Origin: Alcanivorax sp. S71-1-4
GTDB taxonomy: Bacteria > Pseudomonadota > Gammaproteobacteria > Pseudomonadales > Alcanivoracaceae
Assembly (NCBI RefSeq): GCF_009846755.1
Contig: NZ_AQOR01000002.1
Location: 167,628-231,627 of the forward strand
Direction: 5' to 3'
DNA length: 64,000 nt
Position 1 is the first letter of the stretch; each line of letters begins with the position of its first letter. The notes beneath the pieces were generated by a model, which worked only from the letters and a program-made list of their open reading frames with translations, made no database searches and was not told the origin of the DNA. Of this stretch, positions 37,406-45,331 are shown piece by piece. The position numbers and the translations under genes are program-made.

Positions 37406-37828
37406 CTAGTCAGCATAAACCCGCATGCCGCTAAACATCCGCCCCATACCGCTAGGCCCTCCCTCATTGGGGATGCTTGCACTCGTATTGCAGGCAGTGC
37501 CTTCCAATATGATATCTACGGATGCACCGGAAGACAGCGCCGCCATCCAGTGCGATACACGTAGAGCAAAATTCACTGTGTGCTCAGTGGTTCGCCAGTA
37601 ACTCACCAAATTGAGTTGATCCGTTGGCGCGCAACCTGTACTGACTGGGGATGAGGGTTCAAAGTGGACTTCCGCTATCCGATAGCCGCCTTGATCATAT
37701 AAAGCGACACTTTTCAATTTCACATTCTTAATAAGCTGCGAGGAAGGTGGGGCCGCAATGACAACATTGGGAAACGACAAAGCAATGACTACTAAACCCC
37801 AGATAACGCTTAACTTTTTCAACATCAT
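37406..37828 (-). CDS. Small secreted protein, toxin-locus paralog 1
   Basis: A 140-residue protein with a signal peptide (MMLKKLSVIWGLVVIALSFPNVVIA, cleavage after VIA or IAA). The mature part has two cysteines: one in VSTGCAPTD and one in EGTACNTS. It shares STGCA-TD, the SVD(I/L) block and a G(M/I)RV end with the protein at 37980-38348, so the two are paralogs. Both are in the toxin orientation and AT-rich. Function unknown; a periplasmic or extracellular accessory to the RHS protein is a guess from position. Confidence 0.7.
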   Translation of the reverse strand: MMLKKLSVIWGLVVIALSFPNVVIAAPPSSQLIKNVKLKSVALYDQGGYRIAEVHFEPSSPVSTGCAPTDQLNLVSYWRTTEHTVNFALRVSHWMAALSSGASVDIILEGTACNTSASIPNEGGPSGMGRMFSGMRVYAD

Positions 37829-37979
37829 GTCTACATCCCTATTCTTTGTGACCGTTCCCTGCCTGAGTCTCCAACACTACGCCTTTTATTTCCATAAGAA
37901 AGCGAAGCATCATTTTTAGCATCAATGTGCCACTATCATCTTTCCAGAAAAATCAGACCACAGCAGCCAAGCATGCCGG

Positions 37980-38348
37980 CTATTGGAGCACCCTTATTCC
38001 TTCCCATGACATGCCTCCGGAGCTTTGGCAGGCACCCACCAAGAGATCAACGGAGGATTCTTGCGATTGAGCGAGCATTGCGGTTGCGTGCATTGAAGGC
38101 CAGATGGCAGATGGGTTATGGCTACCATCTATATGGCTTATTATTTTCCCATTATCAGTTTCTGCGCATCCTGTACTGGCAAAGTTTCCCTCTATCTTCA
38201 CCATGTATATGGAATTTCTTCCCGACACATAAGCAGACGCTTCCGCCACCTTCACACCCGTTATCCAGGTAGCCGCGCCAGCCCATGATGGCATTGACAA
38301 AATAACTGCCATTGCCAGCAGCAAGCCAGCCAGTTCTCTCTTTGGCAT
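37980..38348 (-). CDS. Small secreted protein, toxin-locus paralog 2
   Basis: A 122-residue protein with a signal peptide (about 1-25, LLAMAVILSMPSWAGA). Two mature cysteines lie in ASTGCAETD and VGACQSS. Alignment by eye with 37406-37828: ITGVKV/IKNVKL, STGCAETD/STGCAPTD, SSVDLLVGAC/ASVDIILEGTAC, EGIRV/SGMRV. AGGGGAATGAT precedes the ATG. It lies 151 bases upstream of its paralog. Function unknown. Confidence 0.7.
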   Translation of the reverse strand: MPKRELAGLLLAMAVILSMPSWAGAATWITGVKVAEASAYVSGRNSIYMVKIEGNFASTGCAETDNGKIISHIDGSHNPSAIWPSMHATAMLAQSQESSVDLLVGACQSSGGMSWEGIRVLQ

Positions 38349-38505
38349 ATCATTCCCCTATAGACTTACTTGTGCGGTTTTCTGTTAAGCACAGAGAAGT
38401 ATCACGACAACACCAGCGCCTGGAGTATATATACTACATCGGACCTCTGGCCATTATTTTTGTACGGGGAATTGATATCCCAAGGTATTGTTTCACGCTA
38501 TTCAG

Positions 38506-39219
38506 CTAGTTGAAAGAATATCCAAACATCTCAATATCCTTTCTATACACCCTGGCCACTATATCTCTGGTCTCGTCCGTATAAAACTCCTGATACCCCA
38601 CCCGCTTACTACTATTCAAATGCGGCAGCTTCACATCCAGCCCCAACTTCTCACAAATAACATCAAAATCCTCATTCAGCCGCTCATACCGCCCCACAAA
38701 ATCCATCGCCATCCCGCCAAACCGGTCCGTTACAAACTCTGATTGCGGCGTAAACAAATGCTTGCGCCGAATATTCTCCGGTGTCAGCCAGTGGCAGACG
38801 AAATCCTCGAAGTTGTCGAAGCGATGGAAGAACTCACCCCAGGCGGTATCGTCCTCGCTGGATTTTGCGCCGCCTTCGCGCAGGTAAGTCCAGGCGGATA
38901 CCAGGCGGTCCCACGGGTTACGTACGATGGCGAATTTGAAGTAACGGTCGAACCGGTCCGGGTCGATGCGTTGGTACCACTCCGCGTTGGCGTGTTCGAC
39001 GGAGTTGACGTTGAACAGGGATTTGACCAGGCTGCGGCCGGCGGTCTTGGGGATGTGGATGAACAATGCCTGCCGCTGATCGAAGCACTCCGGGTAGCGC
39101 GCCCGGCCTTTGAGGATTTTCTCGATGTAGCGACGGTCTTTCTCGGGGATGTAGCTCAGCAGGTGGTCGCGTTCCTGGCGCGGGAGCATGGCCAGCAGCA
39201 TTCTTCCGGAAAGGCTCAT
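38506..39219 (-). CDS. Sulfotransferase family protein
   Basis: A 237-residue cytoplasmic or membrane-facing enzyme of the sulfotransferase-2 type, moving sulfate from PAPS to a sugar or lipid. The 5'-phosphosulfate motif is FIHIPKTAGRSLVKSLF (about 53-69) and the 3'-phosphate motif is FAIVRNPWDRLVSAWTYLR (about 95-113). The sequence near its 3' end is AT-richer than the 5' end, so it marks the right edge of the accessory island. Acceptor unknown; surface polysaccharide is a common substrate of the family. Confidence 0.88.
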   Translation of the reverse strand: MSLSGRMLLAMLPRQERDHLLSYIPEKDRRYIEKILKGRARYPECFDQRQALFIHIPKTAGRSLVKSLFNVNSVEHANAEWYQRIDPDRFDRYFKFAIVRNPWDRLVSAWTYLREGGAKSSEDDTAWGEFFHRFDNFEDFVCHWLTPENIRRKHLFTPQSEFVTDRFGGMAMDFVGRYERLNEDFDVICEKLGLDVKLPHLNSSKRVGYQEFYTDETRDIVARVYRKDIEMFGYSFN

Positions 39220-39294
39220 AATCAGAACATCTGGGTTGCGGGAGTTGCCGGGATTATACCGGTTTACTCCCCCAATCCCAGAATGCGCCCGGCC

Positions 39295-39840
39295 TCAGCT
39301 GGCAGGCGGGAATTTTACCAGCATGTCGGTAATCAGCTTGTCGATCAGGGCCTGGCGGGCCTCCGGTTTCATCTCTTCGGTCAGGTTGCGGCGGCCGGCG
39401 CCGCGCCAGATGGCCTGTTTGTCGTAGGGGCGTACGAACTCCACGACCAGCTTGCCTTCGCGTATCTGGTAGGAATCCGGTGCGGTGACGACGCCCAGGC
39501 CGTAGGCGCCGCGGCCGTAGCCCAGGCCATAGGAGAAGCCGGCGCTTTCGTTGCGGATTTCGGTTTCGATGTCGTAGCGCACCAGGATATCGGCCTCTTC
39601 CGGCAGCGTGGAGCGCATGCCGCGCGCACCCAGTTCGCGGTTGAGGCTGCGCTCAATGCGGGCGGCGTCGAGGGACAGGTATTCCTTGCCTTCTTCGCGG
39701 GGCATGAACGCGTAGGTATCGTACTGTCCGAAGCGCGCCTGCTGATCGTAATCGATCACCACGCTGGCGCACCCGGAGAGCAGCATCAACAGCACGGGCA
39801 TCATCAGCCAGCCTGTCCGTTTCATACTGTGGCTCATCAC
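39295..39840 (-). CDS. DUF4136 lipoprotein
   Basis: A 181-residue outer-membrane-type lipoprotein: signal with lipobox LSGC (LLMLLSGCASVVIDYD), then the DUF4136 pattern (FGQYDTYAFMP, RIERSLNRELGARGM, ADILVRYDIETE, and the Gly-rich YGLGYGRGAYGLG). The strong AGGAGG fits a GTG start at 39840 or the ATG at 39837. Function of the family is unknown. It stands alone between the sulfotransferase and DUF1653 genes. Confidence 0.88.
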   Translation of the reverse strand: MMSHSMKRTGWLMMPVLLMLLSGCASVVIDYDQQARFGQYDTYAFMPREEGKEYLSLDAARIERSLNRELGARGMRSTLPEEADILVRYDIETEIRNESAGFSYGLGYGRGAYGLGVVTAPDSYQIREGKLVVEFVRPYDKQAIWRGAGRRNLTEEMKPEARQALIDKLITDMLVKFPPAS

Positions 39841-39940
39841 GGCACTTCCTCCTGCGACACGTTGCTGACAGTTTGGACGGCGTTCACGCCGACTTTATCC
39901 CGTTATACCGCAGGGGAACGTAATTTATCGTGATGACCGG

Positions 39941-40168
39941 CTATTCTGCGGCGCTGACCGGCGCGAAGCGTGGCTGGCGCACGCCATCACGCTCTATCTG
40001 CTCGATAAACATCGCCAGGGGCCGCACCCAGAGGCCGTGGTCACCGTAGAGGGCGCGATAGACCACATAGTCTTCGAGGGTTTCGCTGTGACGCGCCACC
40101 TCGACCAGTTCGTACAGGTTGCCCTTGAAGTGCCGGTACAGGCCCGGTGCAGGGTGACACTCAGCCAT
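39941..40168 (-). CDS. DUF1653 protein
   Basis: A 75-residue protein of the DUF1653 family, with the typical PGLYRHFKGNLYELVEVARHSE start and VVYRALYGDHGLWVRPLAMF core. Function unknown; the family is common beside housekeeping genes. It overlaps the end of the LysR regulator gene by 8 bases and is probably co-transcribed with it. Confidence 0.9.
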   Translation of the reverse strand: MAECHPAPGLYRHFKGNLYELVEVARHSETLEDYVVYRALYGDHGLWVRPLAMFIEQIERDGVRQPRFAPVSAAE

Positions 40169-41102
40169 GTCCTTCCTCTCCTCTCAACTGCTCGCCGGTG
40201 GCTTCCACTTCCCGGCACAGGGCACCCACACGGCGGCGCAGGATGTCGCCGAGATGCCGGACGCCGGGGCCGGCGTAATCCTGATCGGTGAACACCAGAT
40301 ACAGGTCCGCAAAGCGCTCGGCGCCTTCCCGCAGGGGCAGCATTTTCAGGCGGCCGGTATCCAGTTCGTTACGGATTTTCCATTCCGGATACCAGGCGAA
40401 GCCCTGGCCACTGCACGCCGCCTGGATGGACGTGGCGAAGTGGCTCAGGGTCCAGCGCTGTTCGGAACCGAGCCAGCCCGAGTCGATGCGCCGGTTGCCC
40501 GAATCGCGGATCACCAGTTGGCGGAAGCGGCGCAGATCGCGGAAATCCAGCTCGCGGTCCAGTTGATGCAAGGGATGTTCCGGGTGTGCCACCGGCACGA
40601 ACCGGGCGCGCATCAGGTGATTGCCCAGAAAGCCCGGCGGCAAACGGCCGGCAATGGCCAGGTCGACGCGTTTTTCCAACAGCGCTTCATCCGTACCGGT
40701 GAGGACTGTTTCGTAAAGCTCCACCCGCGTGTCGGGGAAGCTCTGGCCAAATTCGGCCAGGCATTCAAGCATCAGCCAGGTGGGAAAGATGGCCTCCACG
40801 GCGATGCGGATCTCTGCTTCATGCCGCTGGGCCAGGTGAGTGGCCGCCGCTTCCAGCGCCTGCGCCTCATTGACCAGCGCCCGGGCGCGACGATACAGCA
40901 ACTCGCCGGCAGGGGTGAGCACCGCCTTGCGGCCCTGCAGGGCAAAGGCGCGCAGGTCCAGGGTGGTCTCCAGCTTCTGGATAGCGTAGCTGATGGCCGA
41001 CTGGCTCTTGTCCAGCGCCTCGGCGGCCGCCGCGTAGCCGCCTTCGTCCACGACCGCCAGCAGCGCGCGCCATTGTTCCAGGGTGATTTTCGGTTCTGTC
41101 AT
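40161..41102 (-). CDS. LysR-family transcriptional regulator
   Basis: A 313-residue regulator: winged helix-turn-helix at about 4-62 (WRALLAVVDEGGYAAAAEALDKSQSAISYAIQKLE) and a type 2 periplasmic-binding-like effector domain after about 90. I prefer the ATG at 41102 (MTEPKITLEQW); a TTG at 41138 would add 12 residues. It is divergent from the glutathionyl-hydroquinone reductase gene with a short spacer, so it probably controls that gene and pirin. The effector is unknown; a quinone or electrophile is plausible from the target enzymes. Confidence 0.9.
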   Translation of the reverse strand: MTEPKITLEQWRALLAVVDEGGYAAAAEALDKSQSAISYAIQKLETTLDLRAFALQGRKAVLTPAGELLYRRARALVNEAQALEAAATHLAQRHEAEIRIAVEAIFPTWLMLECLAEFGQSFPDTRVELYETVLTGTDEALLEKRVDLAIAGRLPPGFLGNHLMRARFVPVAHPEHPLHQLDRELDFRDLRRFRQLVIRDSGNRRIDSGWLGSEQRWTLSHFATSIQAACSGQGFAWYPEWKIRNELDTGRLKMLPLREGAERFADLYLVFTDQDYAGPGVRHLGDILRRRVGALCREVEATGEQLRGEEGHG

Positions 41103-41206
41103 GGGGAATACATCGAACAGACTGATTGAATCCGTCAAATCTATCCGCTTTTTTATCCATATGACAGATGTATTCTGGTCTCCATCGAAAGCGAAGGAGC
41201 AATGAC
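41103..41206. promoter_or_regulatory. Divergent LysR / hydroquinone reductase promoter region
   Basis: About 100 bases between divergent genes. A LysR-type T-N11-A candidate is ATC-N9-GAT at 41155-41169 (T41156, A41168). The spacing and placement fit an activator site but the dyad is short. Confidence 0.35.
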
Positions 41207-42187
41207 ATGGGATTGCTGGTGGACGGCATCTGGCAGGACAAGTGGTATGACACCGACAAGACCGGCGGGCGCTTTGAGCGCAGCGCGGCGCAGTTCCGCA
41301 ACTGGGTGACCGCAGACGGCAGCGCCGGCCCCCAGGGCAAGGGCGGCTTCAAGGCGGAGCCCGGTCGTTATCACCTGTATGTGTCGCTGGCCTGCCCCTG
41401 GGCGCACCGCACGCTGATCTTCCGCGAGCTGAAAGGCTTGCAGGACATGATCGATGTATCGGTCGTGCACCCGCTGATGCTGGACGAAGGCTGGACCTTC
41501 GAGACGGACTTCCCCGGCGCCACGGGCGACCGGCTGGGTGATCTGAGGCGCCTGTATGAGCTGTACCTGAAAGCGGATGGCAATTACTCCGGACGCGTCA
41601 CGGTACCGGTGCTGTGGGACAGGCACCAGCAGACCATCGCCAGCAACGAGTCGGCGGACATCATCCGCATGTTCAACAGCGCCTTCGACACCGTCGGCGC
41701 CAAGGCAGGCGACTACTATCCGGCGCCACTGCGCAGCGAGATCGACGAGGTGAATGGCTGGGTCTATGAGCAGGTGAACAACGGCGTGTACAAGGCCGGT
41801 TTCGCCACCAGTCAGGCGGCTTACGACGACGCCGTGACGACGCTGTTCGATGCGCTCGACCGGCTGGAACACCGCTTGAGTGGCCAGCGCTATCTGGTCG
41901 GCGATCAGGTGACCGAAGCGGACTGGCGCCTGTTTACCACGCTGGTGCGGTTTGATCCGGTGTATGTCACGCACTTCAAGTGTGACCGGCGCCGGATCAG
42001 TGATTATCCGAACCTGATGAACTATGTCCGCGATCTGTACCAGACACCTGGTGTGGCCGGCACGGTGAACCTTGCGCACATTCGCAATCACTATTTCCGC
42101 AGCCACCCGACCATTAACCCGTACCGCATTTTACCCATCGGGCCGGATGTGACGCTTGATCAGCCCCACGATCGCGACCGTTTCTGA
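41207..42187 (+). CDS. yqjG: Glutathionyl-hydroquinone reductase (Xi-class glutathione transferase)
   Basis: A 326-residue cytoplasmic enzyme that reduces glutathionyl-hydroquinones with glutathione. The active-site motif is SLACPWAHRTLIFRELKGL, with the catalytic Cys in CPWA as in YqjG/PcpF/Ecm4. The C-terminal helical GST domain is present (WVYEQVNNGVYKAGFA, RYLVGDQVTEADWRLF). AAGGAG precedes the ATG at 41207. It is followed 25 bases later by pirin, so the two form an operon, probably under the divergent LysR regulator. Confidence 0.94.
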   Translation: MGLLVDGIWQDKWYDTDKTGGRFERSAAQFRNWVTADGSAGPQGKGGFKAEPGRYHLYVSLACPWAHRTLIFRELKGLQDMIDVSVVHPLMLDEGWTFETDFPGATGDRLGDLRRLYELYLKADGNYSGRVTVPVLWDRHQQTIASNESADIIRMFNSAFDTVGAKAGDYYPAPLRSEIDEVNGWVYEQVNNGVYKAGFATSQAAYDDAVTTLFDALDRLEHRLSGQRYLVGDQVTEADWRLFTTLVRFDPVYVTHFKCDRRRISDYPNLMNYVRDLYQTPGVAGTVNLAHIRNHYFRSHPTINPYRILPIGPDVTLDQPHDRDRF

Positions 42188-42212
42188 TCCGACACACAGA
42201 GGAGGCACTGCC

Positions 42213-43067
42213 ATGACTGTTCGTGCACTGCGTTTTGTGATCCCCGGCATGACCACCAGCGATGGTGCCGGCGTACGCCTCAAGCGCACGCTCGGCCAGT
42301 CGCAGATGGCACGGCTGGATCCGTTTCTGATGCTGGACGAATTTTCCTCCGATGACGCGGCAGATTACATCGCCGGGTTTCCGTCGCATCCGCATCGTGG
42401 TTTCGAGACGGTCACCTATATGCTCGACGGCCATATGCTGCACGAGGACCACCTCGGCAACCGTGGCGACCTGACCCCGGGCGGCGTGCAGTGGATGACC
42501 GCCGGGCGCGGCATCATCCATTCGGAAATGCCGCAGCAGACCGAAGGCCGCATGCGCGGCTTCCAGCTCTGGCTGAACCTGCCGGCAAAGGACAAGATGA
42601 AGCCGGCGGATTACCGCGACATTCCGGCGGACGACATTCCGGTGACGGTCCGCGCCGATGGTGCGCAAGTAAAAGTCATCGCCGGCCGCCTTGATGACGT
42701 CGCCGGCCCGATCAATGGGGGCGACAACCATATGGCCACCGATCCGCTGTACTGGGATGTGAGTGCCCGCCCCGGCGACGGCGTGACACTGCCGGTGCCC
42801 GCCACCCACAACGCGTTCGTATATGTGTTCGAGGGCAGCCTGCGGGTTGGCGACAGGGATGTGCCGACACACAGCGCGGCAATACTGGACGACGGCGACA
42901 CGCTGGAAGCGACGGCCGGCGACAACGGCGCACGCTTTCTGTTGCTGGCCGGCAAACCGCTGAAAGAGCCGGTGGTACAGTACGGCCCCTTCGTGATGAA
43001 CACCCGCGAAGAAATCGAGCAGGCGTTACGGGATTACCGTGACGGCACACTGGCCACATCGGCCTGA
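42213..43067 (+). CDS. Pirin family protein
   Basis: A 284-residue cupin-fold protein. Metal-ligand residues are in FPSHPHRGFETVTYMLDG (two His), then HEDHLG and the E-containing IIHSEMP block. Bacterial pirins often have quercetin 2,3-dioxygenase activity, others act as redox regulators. GAGGAGG precedes the ATG. Its pairing with glutathionyl-hydroquinone reductase suggests handling of aromatic or quinone compounds. A clear intrinsic terminator follows. Confidence 0.92.
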   Translation: MTVRALRFVIPGMTTSDGAGVRLKRTLGQSQMARLDPFLMLDEFSSDDAADYIAGFPSHPHRGFETVTYMLDGHMLHEDHLGNRGDLTPGGVQWMTAGRGIIHSEMPQQTEGRMRGFQLWLNLPAKDKMKPADYRDIPADDIPVTVRADGAQVKVIAGRLDDVAGPINGGDNHMATDPLYWDVSARPGDGVTLPVPATHNAFVYVFEGSLRVGDRDVPTHSAAILDDGDTLEATAGDNGARFLLLAGKPLKEPVVQYGPFVMNTREEIEQALRDYRDGTLATSA

Positions 43068-43072
43068 CACCG

Positions 43073-43100
43073 GGCGCCGCTGATGCGGCGCCTTTTGTTT
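43073..43100 (+). terminator. Intrinsic terminator after pirin
   Basis: GGCGCCGC, loop TGAT, GCGGCGCC, then TTTTGTTT: perfect 8-bp GC-rich stem plus T-run. It lies 6 bases after the pirin stop and just touches the end of the convergent nitronate monooxygenase gene. Confidence 0.9.
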
Positions 43101-44118
43101 ATGGACGCAATGCCCGCGTGATCTCCGCTGCGGGCAACCGTTTGCAGCCCGAGACATTCTGCCCCGCCCACAGCGGCGAGAAATCGCCACGGCCGGCTTT
43201 CTCTGCCGCCGCACGCAATGGCGCTATCGCCGTCGAGGCGAGCGGGAAGGCCGGCGGCATGTCACTCATCGGCCCCAGTTCACGCATCAGACGATTCATG
43301 ATGCCGCGCGCCGGGCGGCCGCTGAACAGGTTTGTCATCGCGGTATGCGCCGCCGTCTCACCGAGCAGCGCTGCACGATGTACGGCGCTGGTCGTGGCTT
43401 CATCGCAACAGAGATAGGCGGTGCCCACCTGGACTGCCGAGGCGCCCAGCGCCAGCGCCGCGCGCACGCCGGCAGCATCGGCGATGCCGCCGGCCGCGAT
43501 CACCGGCACATCCACCGCCGCCACGATTTGTGGCACCAGAGTGAAAGTGCTCATCTGCGTCGTGATGTCTGTGCTCAGGAACATGCCGCGATGACCACCG
43601 GCCTCACTGCCTTGCGCGATGATCGCGTCAGCACCGTGGGCCGCCAGCCAGCGGGCTTCTTCCACCGTGGTGGCGGTGCTGAGCACGGTGCTGCCCCAGC
43701 GTTTGACTTCCCGCAGCAGCGACGGCTCAGGCAGACCGAAATGGAAACTCACCACAGGCGGCCGGAAGGGCGCGACAAGCTCGGCCACCTCGGCACTGAA
43801 CGGCTGCCGGCCGGGAGCTTCAGGAATATTGTCCGGGTCCAGCCCCAGTTCGATATAAAAGGGCCGCAATGTTTTGCGCCAGTGCTGTTCGCGCTGTGCA
43901 TCCGGTGTTGGTGGGGTATGGCTGAAAAAGTTCAGATTGTAGGGGCGCTGCATTGCCCGCAATTGCGCCAATGCCGTATTCAGAGCCCCGGCGGACAACA
44001 TTGCGCAAGGCAACGATCCCAGCCCGCCTGCCTTGCTCACGGCAACGGCCAGCGCCACATCCTGTGAGCCGGCCATGGGCGCCTGGATAATGGGCAGTTC
44101 GGTCTTCAGAAAGGACAT
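43099..44118 (-). CDS. Nitronate monooxygenase (2-nitropropane dioxygenase family)
   Basis: A 339-residue FMN-dependent TIM-barrel enzyme that oxidises alkyl nitronates such as propionate 3-nitronate. Family blocks: LPIIQAPMAGSQDVALAVAVSKAGGLGSLPC, DAIIAQGSEAGGHRG (with the FMN-site His), VPVIAAGGIADAAGVRAALALGASAVQVGTAYL. AAGGAG precedes the ATG. It is convergent with pirin and lies downstream of pilU in the same direction. The substrate is inferred from family. Confidence 0.92.
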   Translation of the reverse strand: MSFLKTELPIIQAPMAGSQDVALAVAVSKAGGLGSLPCAMLSAGALNTALAQLRAMQRPYNLNFFSHTPPTPDAQREQHWRKTLRPFYIELGLDPDNIPEAPGRQPFSAEVAELVAPFRPPVVSFHFGLPEPSLLREVKRWGSTVLSTATTVEEARWLAAHGADAIIAQGSEAGGHRGMFLSTDITTQMSTFTLVPQIVAAVDVPVIAAGGIADAAGVRAALALGASAVQVGTAYLCCDEATTSAVHRAALLGETAAHTAMTNLFSGRPARGIMNRLMRELGPMSDMPPAFPLASTAIAPLRAAAEKAGRGDFSPLWAGQNVSGCKRLPAAEITRALRP

Positions 44119-44177
44119 CGGGCGGCTCCTTCAGCACAACACGTGCCGACCATGATAAAACCTGCCGCCCGTGCTGT

Positions 44178-45299
44178 TTACTCCGTATCTTCGATGGACA
44201 ACCCGCGCGTCGCCGAATCCAGCGAACTGGAACTGGTTTCCGCACCCAGCTTGATCATCAGGCGCAGGTCGTTCGGGGCGTCCGCGTGCAGCATGGCGTC
44301 TTCGTAGGTGATTTCGCCCTGGGTGTAGAGGTCGTACAGCGCCTGGTCGAAGGTCTGCATGCCCAGGTCGCGGGATTTTTTCATCAGTTCTTTCAGCAGA
44401 TGCACTTCGCCCTTGCGGATGTGATCCGCCATCAGCGGTGTGTTCAGCAGCACTTCGATCACCGCGCGGCGGCCCTTGCCGTCCGGGGTGGCGATCAGTT
44501 GCTGGGCCACGATGCCGCGCAGGTTGAGCGACAGGTCCATGTAGAGCTGGCCATGCCGGTCAGCGGGGAAAAAGTGGATGATGCGGTCCAGCGCCTGGTT
44601 GGCGTTGTTGGCGTGCAGGGTGGCCAGACACAGGTGGCCTGTTTCGGCGAAGGCGATGGCATAGTCCATCACCTCGCGGGAACGGATCTCGCCAATCAGA
44701 ATCACGTCCGGCGCCTGGCGCAGGGTGTTCTTCAGTGCAATCTCGAAGGAGTCCGTGTCCAGCCCCACTTCGCGCTGGGTGACGATGCAACCCTGGTGCT
44801 GGTGGATGAATTCGATCGGGTCTTCGATGGAGATGATGTGGCCTTTGGAATTGCGGTTGCGGTGGCCAATCATGGAGGCCAGCGAGGTCGATTTACCGGT
44901 GCCGGTGGCGCCAACGAATATCACCAGGCCGCGCTTGGTCATCGCCAGGTCCTTGATCACCGGCGGCAGGCGCAGTTCGTCCACGGAGGGGATTTTCACT
45001 TCAATGCGGCGGATGACCATGCCGACAAGGTTGCGCTGGTAGAAGGCGCTGACCCGGAAGCGGCCGATACCGCGCGCCGAGATGGCAAAGTTGCATTCCT
45101 TGCTTTCGATAAATTCCTTGCGCTGTTTTTCGGTCATCACACCGAACACGATGTCGCGCGTCATGTCCGGCGTCAGCGCGGTCTTGGTGACCGGCACCAC
45201 CTTGCCGTGGATTTTCATTGACGGGGGCACGCCGGCGGTAATGAACAGGTCGGAGCCGCCCTTCTGCACCATGATTTTCAGGAGTTCTTCAAATTCCAT
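44178..45299 (-). CDS. pilU: PilU, accessory type IV pilus retraction ATPase
   Basis: A 373-residue PilT-family hexameric ATPase. Walker A is VGATGTGKSTSL, the Asp box is HIISIEDPIEFIH, Walker B is ILIGEIRSREVMDYAI and the His box is GHLCLATLHANNANQALDRI. PilU assists PilT in pilus retraction under load and depends on it. It follows pilT by 32 bases. Its C-terminal tail (about 345-373, ETSSSSLDSATRGLSIEDTE) is the long tail typical of PilU and absent in PilT. Confidence 0.96.
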   Translation of the reverse strand: MEFEELLKIMVQKGGSDLFITAGVPPSMKIHGKVVPVTKTALTPDMTRDIVFGVMTEKQRKEFIESKECNFAISARGIGRFRVSAFYQRNLVGMVIRRIEVKIPSVDELRLPPVIKDLAMTKRGLVIFVGATGTGKSTSLASMIGHRNRNSKGHIISIEDPIEFIHQHQGCIVTQREVGLDTDSFEIALKNTLRQAPDVILIGEIRSREVMDYAIAFAETGHLCLATLHANNANQALDRIIHFFPADRHGQLYMDLSLNLRGIVAQQLIATPDGKGRRAVIEVLLNTPLMADHIRKGEVHLLKELMKKSRDLGMQTFDQALYDLYTQGEITYEDAMLHADAPNDLRLMIKLGAETSSSSLDSATRGLSIEDTE

Positions 45300-45331
45300 T
45301 GCCTGCTTCCGTGTTGTTCAGAGCTGCCGTA

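Noticed and set aside
37272..37409. A 45-codon plus-strand ORF in the AT-rich gap beside the RHS gene
   Set aside because: No ribosome-binding site, overlaps the convergent gene end, and AT-rich DNA gives such ORFs by chance less often than GC-rich but still readily at this size.
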